This document shows, piece by piece, positions 8,477-14,632 of a stretch of DNA of 24,224 bases. A program made the translations under genes and the position numbers. Each line of letters starts with the position of its first letter. Position 1 is the first letter of the stretch. This DNA comes from Clostridiales bacterium (GTDB lineage Bacteria > Bacillota > Clostridia > Lachnospirales > Lachnospiraceae): the NCBI GenBank assembly GCA_019423795.1, contig JAHZAT010000107.1:1-24224 (forward strand). Direction: 5' to 3'. Under the pieces are notes generated by a model. It worked only from the letters and a program-made list of their open reading frames with translations. It was not told the DNA's origin and ran no database searches.

Positions 8477-8575
8477 CTTTGGGTATATTCATAAAAAAAT
8501 AAATAAAAAAAGAAGAAAATTAGGCCAGAGAATTTTCTTCTTTTTTTATTTATTTTTTTATGAATATACCCAAAG
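8477..8575. repeat. Perfect 45-bp inverted repeat between convergent operons, probable bidirectional terminator
   Basis: Bases 8477-8521 are the exact reverse complement of 8531-8575, with a 9-nt loop AGGCCAGAG. The stem reads CTTTGGGTATATTCAT at its outer end and is made of A/T runs inside, so either strand gives a stem followed by a long T-rich tract. Weaker pairing continues outward (GAAGGG near 8467 with CCCTTTC near 8581). It lies between the stop of accA and the convergent minus-strand unit ending at 8648. Terminator function is inferred; a scar or miniature element is an alternative. Confidence 0.85.
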
Positions 8576-8647
8576 AGAATCCCTTTCATACACAATATTC
8601 TCTGCTGTAGGGAAACTAAAAATCATATCTATGTTTATTAAGATATA

Positions 8648-9115
8648 TTATGATAATTTTCCTGTTTTAGAACAAGTTAATTTAATGGTTCTGTTAATGG
8701 TACGCATGTGAATACCATTTAAATATTGTGCAGTGGAGACAGTAGCAGATGCCGTTGAATCCGTTTTATTGGCAAAAGATTTTATGATTTTCCAATTGCG
8801 ATCGGGACAAGTAGTTGATACGGTGGAACGAATACATTTTGATGTAGAACCATTATAGGTAAATGATCCAGTTACTGTAACAGACCATAATGTTTTGCCA
8901 GAGTTATTTTTGTAAGTGCTGGTTTTGCTAGCAGTTTTAGTAGAAGAACTGGAAAGTGCTTTTGAGGTGGAGGGGAAAGATATAGAAGACTCTATGTAAC
9001 TTCCATCACTAAAAGTTTCAACAACAGTATTAGTTTGAGAAGTAGATGCCATAATAGTGGTATTACTTATTAGAATGCCAAAACATATACATAAAATAAT
9101 TTTTATAGATTTCAT
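8648..9115 (-). CDS. Secreted Ser/Thr-rich protein of unknown function
   Basis: A 155-aa protein with a signal peptide: basic MKSIK, hydrophobic core ILCICFGILISNTTIMA and likely cleavage near residue 23-24. The mature part begins with a Ser/Thr/Lys-rich stretch (about 43-67), followed by a beta-rich domain containing SGKTLWSVTVTGSFTYNG, Cys94, Cys103 and Cys148. It ends in CSKTGKLS. AAGGAAA precedes the ATG. It is the last gene of the unit padR - small membrane protein - this gene. I do not recognise a named family; an exported effector, immunity or surface protein linked to the facing bacteriocin-like operon is only an inference from position. Confidence 0.8.
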   Translation of the reverse strand: MKSIKIILCICFGILISNTTIMASTSQTNTVVETFSDGSYIESSISFPSTSKALSSSSTKTASKTSTYKNNSGKTLWSVTVTGSFTYNGSTSKCIRSTVSTTCPDRNWKIIKSFANKTDSTASATVSTAQYLNGIHMRTINRTIKLTCSKTGKLS

Positions 9116-9136
9116 AGTTATAATTTCCTTTCGAAT

Positions 9137-9523
9137 TTATTTGATTTCTTGGATAGTTGTGTTTTCGTGAATAATGATTGAATCTTGTAAATCATGATAT
9201 GATTTATAAAGACAAGCAAATTGTATTGAAAAATATAGAATAAATATTCCTAGAATAATGAGTAACACTCTTTTAAAGTATTTTGAAATACGAATTTTGT
9301 TCATTAAATCATCGTTTTCAATGTTATCATAATAACTGAAAATTACATCTTTTGGACTACCAATTCTTTCTTTCATATCATTGTATGAAGAGTCTGGAAA
9401 TTCTTCTAAATATGTGTCGATTTCTGATTGGTATTGACGCAGATATGCTTTTTCGGATTTACCGAAAAAAGGAAACAATGATTTGGTTTCTTTATAAAAT
9501 TTGCTGTAATAAGAATTTCTCAC
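9137..9523 (-). CDS. Small single-pass membrane protein next to PadR, DUF6120-like
   Basis: A 128-aa protein with an N-terminal cytoplasmic part whose pattern (FGKSEKAYLRQYQSEIDTYL, then YNDMKERIGSPKDVIFSYYD) recalls the DUF1700/DUF6120 proteins often found beside PadR regulators. One membrane segment is at about residues 86-108 (LLIILGIFILYFSIQFACLY), followed by a short tail outside. Such partners are thought to work with PadR in sensing membrane or antibiotic stress; that role is inferred here. It lies between padR and the secreted-protein gene with short gaps, consistent with one transcript. The family label is from memory of the pattern and should be treated as tentative. Confidence 0.7.
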   Translation of the reverse strand: MRNSYYSKFYKETKSLFPFFGKSEKAYLRQYQSEIDTYLEEFPDSSYNDMKERIGSPKDVIFSYYDNIENDDLMNKIRISKYFKRVLLIILGIFILYFSIQFACLYKSYHDLQDSIIIHENTTIQEIK

Positions 9524-9548
9524 TATAGAATACTCCTTTAATAAAAAA

Positions 9549-9872
9549 TTATTTGTAATTTAAAATAGATTGTATACTGGCAGTGTATTTTTGGTAATCA
9601 TCAATTAATTGTTGTAAAAGCTCGAATCCTTTTGGTTCCAAATGATAATATACTCTACGTCGATTGTTTTTGATAATTTCTTCATAACTACTAATATATC
9701 CCTGGTCAATTAATCGATATAAGATTGGATATAGGGAAGAAACCTTTGGCTTTATGATACCATTAGAACATTCATCAAAAATTTGTGTCAACTGATATCC
9801 ATAACAATCATGTTTTGACAGTGTACTCAGAACTAACATATCTAATCTATATGGGCTATTACGAGTGGACAT
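9549..9872 (-). CDS. PadR-family transcriptional regulator
   Basis: A 107-aa winged-helix DNA-binding protein of the small PadR (LmrR-like) class. The N-terminal domain has SPYRLDMLVLSTLSKHDCYGYQL and the characteristic SSLYPILYRLIDQGYISS, then the wing RRRVYYHLEPKG and a C-terminal dimerisation helix. An ATG at 9896 in the same frame lies upstream of the ribosome site AAAGGAGAGG; the ATG at 9872 lies downstream of it and gives the normal family start, so 9872 is chosen. PadR proteins usually repress their own unit and a divergent transporter. The 27-bp palindrome between it and the facing operon contains both -35 boxes and is its likely operator. Confidence 0.92.
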   Translation of the reverse strand: MSTRNSPYRLDMLVLSTLSKHDCYGYQLTQIFDECSNGIIKPKVSSLYPILYRLIDQGYISSYEEIIKNNRRRVYYHLEPKGFELLQQLIDDYQKYTASIQSILNYK

Positions 9873-9906
9873 AAAATAAGAAACCTCTCCTTTCATTTAT
9901 TTAATA

Positions 9907-9935
9907 ATTTTATATAGTAATATATTATTTGTCAA
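9907..9935 (-). promoter_or_regulatory. padR promoter
   Basis: On the minus strand, TTGACA at 9935-9930 and TAAAAT at 9912-9907 with a 17-nt spacer. The -35 box is inside the left arm of the shared palindrome. Confidence 0.75.
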
Positions 9936-9952
9936 TATATTCTTGACAAATA
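9926..9952. promoter_or_regulatory. Probable PadR operator shared by divergent promoters
   Basis: Perfect 10-bp inverted repeat TATTTGTCAA-N7-TTGACAAATA. Each arm carries the TTGACA -35 box of one of the two divergent promoters, so one bound dimer would silence both units. Binding by the adjacent PadR is inferred from position and symmetry. Confidence 0.7.
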
Positions 9953-9971
9953 TATTTGTATAAAATATAAT
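9943..9971 (+). promoter_or_regulatory. Consensus promoter of the bacteriocin-like operon
   Basis: TTGACA at 9943-9948 and TATAAT at 9966-9971 with a 17-nt spacer, a full match to the sigma-A consensus. The strength suggests high expression once the repressor on the overlapping palindrome is released. Confidence 0.85.
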
Positions 9972-10008
9972 TACTGTATCAAGAAATTTTAAACAAAAGG
10001 AGATTAAG

Positions 10009-10302
10009 ATGAAGAGAAAAGTTAAAAAAATGTGTACGGGTTTGGTAATGTCAATGGCATTTGTTATCGCTACTGTGGGAACAGTATACGGAATGACACA
10101 ATATGGACATTATGATATTTCTACAATAACAGAAACAGGTATTAGAGCTTGGGCATATAAGAAATCACCTTATAAGAGTGCAAGTGCGAAAGTTACTGAG
10201 GCGGGTCGATCTTCAGGATGGAAAACAGGAAGAGATGTTAAGGCTACATTAACAAATTTACCTTTTTATGTATCAAAAACATACTATAAATATAACAAAT
10301 AG
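10009..10302 (+). CDS. Small secreted peptide resembling lactococcin 972 family bacteriocins
   Basis: A 97-aa precursor with a classical signal peptide (basic KRKVKK, hydrophobic core, likely cleavage near VYG at 27-29). The mature peptide of about 68 residues has no cysteine and follows the spacing of lactococcin 972: aromatic/Gly start (YGHYDIS), a central Lys/Ser/Ala stretch (YKSASAKV), Gly residues, VKATLTN and an aromatic end (FYVSKTYYKYN). Lactococcin 972 binds lipid II and blocks septum formation; whether this peptide does so is unknown. First gene after a consensus promoter, with AAAGGAG before the ATG, and followed by two permeases and an ATPase, as in lactococcin 972 loci. Family assignment is from remembered pattern, not an alignment. 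Confidence 0.65.
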   Translation: MKRKVKKMCTGLVMSMAFVIATVGTVYGMTQYGHYDISTITETGIRAWAYKKSPYKSASAKVTEAGRSSGWKTGRDVKATLTNLPFYVSKTYYKYNK

Positions 10303-10309
10303 GGAATAG

Positions 10310-10795
10310 ATGTTTTACAAATCAAAATTGCTGATATGTTTTCACGCTGTAGCATTTTTTTCAATTCGTGTTATATCAGCAATGTATACAAATCATATTG
10401 ATGCAAGGAGTATTAATGTGAATTCGGATATTGGAAAGAAATTTTATATGACTCTTTTGTTTATGATTCTTATAATGATCGTTAACATATGGGAGCTTCT
10501 GAAAAATTGGATTGATAGCAGAAAAAAAGAATTTTATATTCGCAGGATTGTAGGAGCGGATAAAAAACAGATTATGATCCTCTTTTTGTTGGATTATATC
10601 GGGATAATGATAATTTCTGCTATTCTTGGTATAGTATTAAGTTTCCTATTTTGCTTGCTGCCACTTTCGTATAGCGAAGGGATATGGAATGTGCATAAGG
10701 GAACTTTGGGGATCTCTGTGTTATCTTGCTTGATTCCGATGTTGATGGGAAGTGTGATTGTATGGAGGCAACAAAGTGTTAGAAATTTTGAGTGA
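10310..10795 (+). CDS. Very small FtsX-like ABC permease
   Basis: A 161-aa membrane protein with about four membrane segments (near residues 6-24, 44-62, 89-115 and 130-148). After the second comes RKKEFYIRRIVGADKKQIMILFLLDYIGIM, split here for reading as RKKEFYIRRIVGA then DKKQIMILFLL, which is the coupling-helix pattern of FtsX/MacB permeases. The extracytoplasmic domain between the first two segments is only about 20 residues, far smaller than usual. AGGGA precedes the ATG, 7 nt after the previous stop. It overlaps the next permease by 20 bases, so the two probably form a heterodimer. It may be the first half of what is one long membrane protein in lactococcin 972 loci, split and shortened. 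Confidence 0.8.
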   Translation: MFYKSKLLICFHAVAFFSIRVISAMYTNHIDARSINVNSDIGKKFYMTLLFMILIMIVNIWELLKNWIDSRKKEFYIRRIVGADKKQIMILFLLDYIGIMIISAILGIVLSFLFCLLPLSYSEGIWNVHKGTLGISVLSCLIPMLMGSVIVWRQQSVRNFE

Positions 10796-11930
10796 TTTTT
10801 GTGATTCCGTCTTACGAAGAAAAGGGAAATATTTTTTATTTTTTTTACAAATGATATTAATCTTTATAATCGGTCAATATACGTGTCATTTGGCAATAAA
10901 ATATGTTTCGTTTCATCAGAAATTAAAACAGATTTCTGAAAAGAAAGATAAATCATATTTTGCGTTTCAGGATCAGAATTCTGATAATATGCCAGATTGC
11001 ACACTTGAAACATATCAAAAATTTCGTAAGGAGATAAATGAACTTTGTAATGATACAGCTTTTTCGTTTGGCGTATCGGATATCGTGTTAAAATCAAGTA
11101 AGATTCCTGATAAATTTATTGCATTTAAGGATACAGGAAAAAAATATTTTCAGATTACATATGTCACGGAACATTTTTTGGATTATTATCATATAAAAAC
11201 CAAAAATGGAAAAGTTTTTTCACAAAAAGATTATGAAGATATTTCAAGTAATCTTATACCGGTTCTGGTTGGAGCAGATTATGGAGAATACATAAAAAAA
11301 GGACAGATTCTGGATGGAAAATATAAAGTGATAGGAGTTCTTGAAGAGGGAGCATCCTATTTAGATACAGAATTGAATTCAGATGTCGTGTCTATGGATG
11401 ATCAGATTGTAATCCCTATGATTTATCAAGCAAAAGAATGGGGAGGCTGCTATGTAAATCATCTGACGTTTTCAATAAATGACAATGCAGTAATAGAAAA
11501 AATAACAAAGAAAATTCGACAATATGGATTTAAAGATTATGAGATTCATGGCATGAGAAAACAGATAGATGATCTGAAAGCTGATTTTTGGACGGAAGTC
11601 AGTTTTATTATGATTATGAATGGAATTTTGTCCGTATTTTGTATCATTAGTATAGTATCAATGTTAGTTCATTTGATTGAGGAACGTAAAACGGAATACG
11701 GAATACGTATGATCTGTGGAGCATCAAGAAAGGATATTTGTATTAATATTATGTTGCCAGTAGCGGCTATTATATGTACATCAAGTGTTCCGTCAATTGT
11801 GTTGTGTAATAATTTATATGAATATTTACTTCAATTGATTGCAATATTACTGATGAATGGGCTGGTTGCAGCATTTCCGATAATGCATTGGTTGAAAAAA
11901 CCGATTCAGGAATTGAAGAAGGAAAGATAG
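10776..11930 (+). CDS. FtsX/MacB-like ABC permease with large extracytoplasmic domain
   Basis: A 384-aa permease, read from a GTG at 10776. One N-terminal membrane segment (about 16-38), a large outside domain (about 45-275), then three membrane segments from residue 280 onward, with EERKTEYGIRMICGASRKDI as the coupling helix typical of the FtsX fold. A TTG at 10758 is in frame, but GGAGG at 10764-10768 lies 7 nt before the GTG, so the GTG is chosen. It probably pairs with the small permease before it and the ATPase at 13184 to export the peptide or give immunity. Directly after its stop comes a broken copy of the ATPase start. Confidence 0.85.
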   Translation: MLEILSDFCDSVLRRKGKYFLFFLQMILIFIIGQYTCHLAIKYVSFHQKLKQISEKKDKSYFAFQDQNSDNMPDCTLETYQKFRKEINELCNDTAFSFGVSDIVLKSSKIPDKFIAFKDTGKKYFQITYVTEHFLDYYHIKTKNGKVFSQKDYEDISSNLIPVLVGADYGEYIKKGQILDGKYKVIGVLEEGASYLDTELNSDVVSMDDQIVIPMIYQAKEWGGCYVNHLTFSINDNAVIEKITKKIRQYGFKDYEIHGMRKQIDDLKADFWTEVSFIMIMNGILSVFCIISIVSMLVHLIEERKTEYGIRMICGASRKDICINIMLPVAAIICTSSVPSIVLCNNLYEYLLQLIAILLMNGLVAAFPIMHWLKKPIQELKKER

Positions 11931-11973
11931 AGGGTGTAGAATTGATTGAATTAAAGAATATATCAAAGCAATA
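11928..11973 (+). repeat. 46-bp direct repeat, left copy
   Basis: Matches 13170-13215 at 44 of 46 positions (differences at 11936 T/C and 11940 G/A). It starts at the TAG stop of the permease and covers a ribosome site and the first codons of the ATPase gene. Together with the right copy it brackets the two unrecognised genes 12032-13168. Confidence 0.95.
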
Positions 11974-11983
11974 CCGTGAATAA
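11942..11983 (+). pseudogene. Broken 5' fragment of the ABC ATPase gene
   Basis: Reads TTG then IELKNISKQYRE and stop, identical through ISKQY to the ATPase that starts at 13184 (MIELKNISKQYCKE). After the match the sequence diverges and a TAA closes the frame at residue 14. The ribosome site GAGGGTG is kept, so a 13-residue peptide could still be made, but I read this as the scar left when DNA carrying 12032-13168 entered between permease and ATPase. Confidence 0.85.
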
Positions 11984-12031
11984 AGAAATTGAATCAGGTG
12001 TCTAAGGAAAAAACAATGAGGAGAAAACTAA

Positions 12032-12592
12032 ATGAAAATATATAGATATTGTGGCGTTTTTTTATTAACATTATTTTTAAGTGTGCAATTGTGCACCAAT
12101 GTAAGTGCAGCGGAGTCTGTACAAAATAGTATTGGGATTTCTGAGTTATCAGGTTTAACAGAAGATAACGAGGAGATATATGAAATTCCTATCGAAACAC
12201 AAATTAATACGGATGATTTAGAGAAGATTGATATGAATGAAAGATCTACAAATGCAATTGCAACATGCAGCCTTTCATTAGTTAGAAATGGAAATTCAAA
12301 GAATGTTCATGTATATATAAAATATAAATCTAACCAGCTAATGAACCATATTAAATTTAAACAATTAAAAATCATGACTCCAAATCTGCTTTCGCCATTA
12401 ACATATAAAACTTACGAAGATAAAAGTTATAAATTTACAGCAAGAAAATCAGGATATGTAAATATTGGTGATGCATCCATTCCAAAGACAGTTAAATATG
12501 TTAGAGTTGTTTCATCTAAATTATATGTATATTTTTTAAGTAAAGGATGGGTGGCAGCTACGCATAATTGGGGAACTGCAAATATAAATTAA
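12032..12592 (+). CDS. Secreted protein of unknown function
   Basis: A 186-aa protein with a clear signal peptide (MKIYRYCGVFLLTLFLSVQL region, cleavage near VSA-A at 26-27). An acidic, low-complexity stretch (about 40-72) follows, then a Lys/Tyr-rich, beta-rich domain (about 78-186) including SKNVHVYIKYKSNQLM and a Trp-containing end (GWVAATHNWGTANIN). GAGGAG precedes the ATG. It is AT-rich, lies inside the direct-repeat interval, and I recognise no family. A second secreted product or an immunity or accessory factor of the surrounding export system would fit the context, but nothing in the sequence proves it. Confidence 0.75.
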   Translation: MKIYRYCGVFLLTLFLSVQLCTNVSAAESVQNSIGISELSGLTEDNEEIYEIPIETQINTDDLEKIDMNERSTNAIATCSLSLVRNGNSKNVHVYIKYKSNQLMNHIKFKQLKIMTPNLLSPLTYKTYEDKSYKFTARKSGYVNIGDASIPKTVKYVRVVSSKLYVYFLSKGWVAATHNWGTANIN

Positions 12593-12613
12593 TAAGGAGC
12601 GTAGCAATTTAAT

Positions 12614-13168
12614 ATGAATCAATTCGTTAAAACATTGATAAAAAAATATAAAGATCCATCAATTATTGGTGAAAGAAGTGCAGAAGAAGTTATTCATTAT
12701 TTAAAACAAAAATTTATTATAAAAGATATAAAGCAAAGTATTTCAGATGATCAAATGAAAGTATTTATATTTAATGTTATTCATTCGATGGATGGAGAAA
12801 ATGCTTTGCCTAAAGATATAAAATTACGTGCATATAGTATAGAGTATTCAACTAGTAGCAAGATATATTATGAAGAAATGAATGATGATATGAAAATATA
12901 TGTTTATATAGATGAATATACCGGCTGTATTGAGTCAAATTCCGTTAGACTTTTTACAGAATTAGAACTGTATAAAAGAATTTCGCAATATGATTATGAT
13001 AATAATACAGATAAGCTAATTGAATATTTACATAATTGTAAAGAGTGGGAAGAACTTAATAGTCATGAGAGAAAATGGATGTCATCAAACTTTTTATTAC
13101 AGATATTTGTGCTGATTTTTTCACTGATGTTAATAACGATGGTATATAAAGATAAAAATGTTTCATAA
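12614..13168 (+). CDS. Tail-anchored membrane protein of unknown function
   Basis: A 184-aa protein, mostly cytoplasmic by prediction, with one membrane segment at the C-terminus (about residues 158-177, FLLQIFVLIFSLMLITMVY) and a short KDKNVS tail. The soluble part is rich in Lys, Asp, Tyr and Ile with no motif I recognise. AAGGAG lies 14 nt before the ATG, a rather long spacing. It ends 15 bases before the ATPase start and is bracketed by the direct repeat with 12032-12592, so the two genes probably arrived together. An immunity role would fit but is only inferred. Confidence 0.7.
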   Translation: MNQFVKTLIKKYKDPSIIGERSAEEVIHYLKQKFIIKDIKQSISDDQMKVFIFNVIHSMDGENALPKDIKLRAYSIEYSTSSKIYYEEMNDDMKIYVYIDEYTGCIESNSVRLFTELELYKRISQYDYDNNTDKLIEYLHNCKEWEELNSHERKWMSSNFLLQIFVLIFSLMLITMVYKDKNVS

Positions 13169-13169
13169 A

Positions 13170-13215
13170 TAGAGGGCGTAAAATTGATTGAATTAAAGAA
13201 TATATCAAAGCAATA
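13170..13215 (+). repeat. 46-bp direct repeat, right copy
   Basis: The functional copy of the repeat described at 11928. It contains the ribosome site GAGGGCG and the TTG start of the ATPase gene. Confidence 0.95.
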
Positions 13216-13837
13216 TTGTAAAGAAACGACAATTCTGAAGGATATTGATCTTTGTATAGAAGATGGAGACTATATTGCTCTGATGGGACCGTCAGGGGCG
13301 GGGAAAACAACATTAATGAATATTATGGGTTGTTTGGATCGTGCAACACAAGGAGAATATTTTCTTGACGGAAATGAAATCTCAGATTATCCTGAAAAAG
13401 AAAAAGCCAGATTACGAAATGAAAAATTTGGCTTTGTGGTTCAGGATTTTGCACTGATAAATGAAATGACAGTATATGAAAATGTAAGATTGCCACTTCG
13501 ATATAGTAGAAAGAGATTAAAAGAAGAAAGGATATATATTGAGAATATACTAAAAGATTTAGAGATAGAAGACAAAAAAGAAATAAGGGTTTGCGATTTA
13601 TCAGGAGGACAGCAGCAAAGAGTAGCGATAGCAAGAGCAATCGTGAATTCACCTGAGATCATCTTGGCTGATGAACCAACGGGAGCATTAGATCAGGAAA
13701 CGGGGAGAGAAGTGATGGAAATCTTTTCCAAGCTAAACCAACAAGGTAAAACAATTATAATCGTAACACATGATCCCAATATTGCAGCAAAATGTAATAG
13801 GATCATTAAGATAGTAGACGGAAAAATACAAGGATGA
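13184..13837 (+). CDS. MacB/LolD-type ABC transporter ATPase
   Basis: A 217-aa ATPase that would energise the FtsX-like permeases encoded at 10310-11930. Walker A GPSGAGKT (35-42), Q-loop VVQDF, signature LSGGQQQ (139-145), Walker B ILADEP with catalytic Glu164, and His196 in VTHDP are all intact. The start is a TTG with GAGGGCG upstream; the first residues MIELKNISKQY match family starts. Its 5' end is duplicated as a fragment directly after the permease, which suggests the ATPase once followed the permease directly. Role in export, self-protection or stress response is inferred from context. Confidence 0.95.
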   Translation: MIELKNISKQYCKETTILKDIDLCIEDGDYIALMGPSGAGKTTLMNIMGCLDRATQGEYFLDGNEISDYPEKEKARLRNEKFGFVVQDFALINEMTVYENVRLPLRYSRKRLKEERIYIENILKDLEIEDKKEIRVCDLSGGQQQRVAIARAIVNSPEIILADEPTGALDQETGREVMEIFSKLNQQGKTIIIVTHDPNIAAKCNRIIKIVDGKIQG

Positions 13838-13840
13838 AAT

Positions 13841-13872
13841 AATTGCAAAACGAGTTCTTTCTATATATAATA
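13841..13872 (+). repeat. 32-bp repeat: left half of a terminator hairpin, without its partner arm
   Basis: Identical over 32 bases to 24170-24201, where the same sequence forms the left arm and loop of a 15-bp terminator. Here the right arm (GAAAGAACTCGTTTT) is missing, so no hairpin forms. It lies just after the ATPase stop. Confidence 0.95.
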
Positions 13873-13892
13873 TTGGCGGATAAATTTTGTGT

Positions 13893-14597
13893 TTATATTC
13901 CTAAGTATATTCTTAACAGTCCAAGTATCAGCAAGTGGACAGGATAAAATAAATAATTGATCAGCTTATTCTGTTTTCCACGTTCTCCGTTATACGTAAG
14001 TACCAATCCAAATCCAAGAAGTGCCCATGGTTCTTTATACATGGATAAGAAATTAAATGGAATTGCAATAAGTTCTTTTCTATGAAAAATATAATAAAAA
14101 TACCCAATTAAAATTGCATGATAATCGTAGTCAAGGCTGAGAATGGCAGCGATCAGGCACATGACCGCTAGGATCACAAATGACAAGAAAAACCATAATA
14201 TCTTAGGAAACTTTTCCATTTTCTTTTTTAACACGTCGATCATCCAAATTGTAACAAGCATAAGTGCTAACGTAAACATAATGTTATTCCAGTTTGGTTC
14301 AAAAAATTGCTTTGTTGTAAACAGATCAAAAGGAACTTCTGAAATTACCCCGAATATTAATAAAGTTGCAAGGTATTTAGCCCTGCTTCTTGTTTTAAAA
14401 AAACCTTCTACAAGTAAAAATGCAAAGATTGGAAATGCAATTCTCCCGATAATGTCAAATATGTCACTAACTGTATTCAATCGGCCACCATTTAAATTTG
14501 GATAGATCAATGCCTTATTTGTGTGATCAATCAGCATTGATAAAAATGCAATGTATTTTAATTGTGCTCCTGATAATACTTTAATTTTATTTTTTAT
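13893..14597 (-). CDS. TraX family membrane protein, apparent ATA start
   Basis: Polytopic membrane protein of the TraX family, named after the F-pilin acetylase; the function in gut Firmicutes without pili is not known. The family start VLSGAQLKYIAFLSMLIDHT is present, but its first 20 codons lie upstream of the first ATG (14537). In that stretch there is no ATG, GTG or TTG. A strong GGAGG (14610-14606) lies 8 nt before an in-frame ATA at 14597, so I place the start there (234 aa); no ribosome site precedes 14537. About seven membrane segments follow, with Arg/Lys-rich loops. It follows the DeoR-family gene by 35 bases on the same strand and is probably co-transcribed. Confidence 0.8.
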   Translation of the reverse strand: MKNKIKVLSGAQLKYIAFLSMLIDHTNKALIYPNLNGGRLNTVSDIFDIIGRIAFPIFAFLLVEGFFKTRSRAKYLATLLIFGVISEVPFDLFTTKQFFEPNWNNIMFTLALMLVTIWMIDVLKKKMEKFPKILWFFLSFVILAVMCLIAAILSLDYDYHAILIGYFYYIFHRKELIAIPFNFLSMYKEPWALLGFGLVLTYNGERGKQNKLINYLFYPVHLLILGLLRIYLGI

Positions 14598-14632
14598 GGC
14601 TCTTACCTCCGTTTCTAGATGTTGACAATAAT

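Noticed and set aside
9549..9896. Longer PadR form starting at the ATG at 9896
   Set aside because: Its start lies upstream of the ribosome site AAAGGAGAGG, which serves the ATG at 9872; the extra eight residues do not match the family start.
13184..13837. Minus-strand open frames inside the ABC ATPase (13323-13662)
   Set aside because: Shadows of a gene with intact Walker A, signature and Walker B motifs.
13893..14597. TraX as evidence of a conjugative element
   Set aside because: No relaxase, type IV secretion, integrase or other conjugation gene is in the window; TraX-like proteins are common chromosomal genes in gut Firmicutes.
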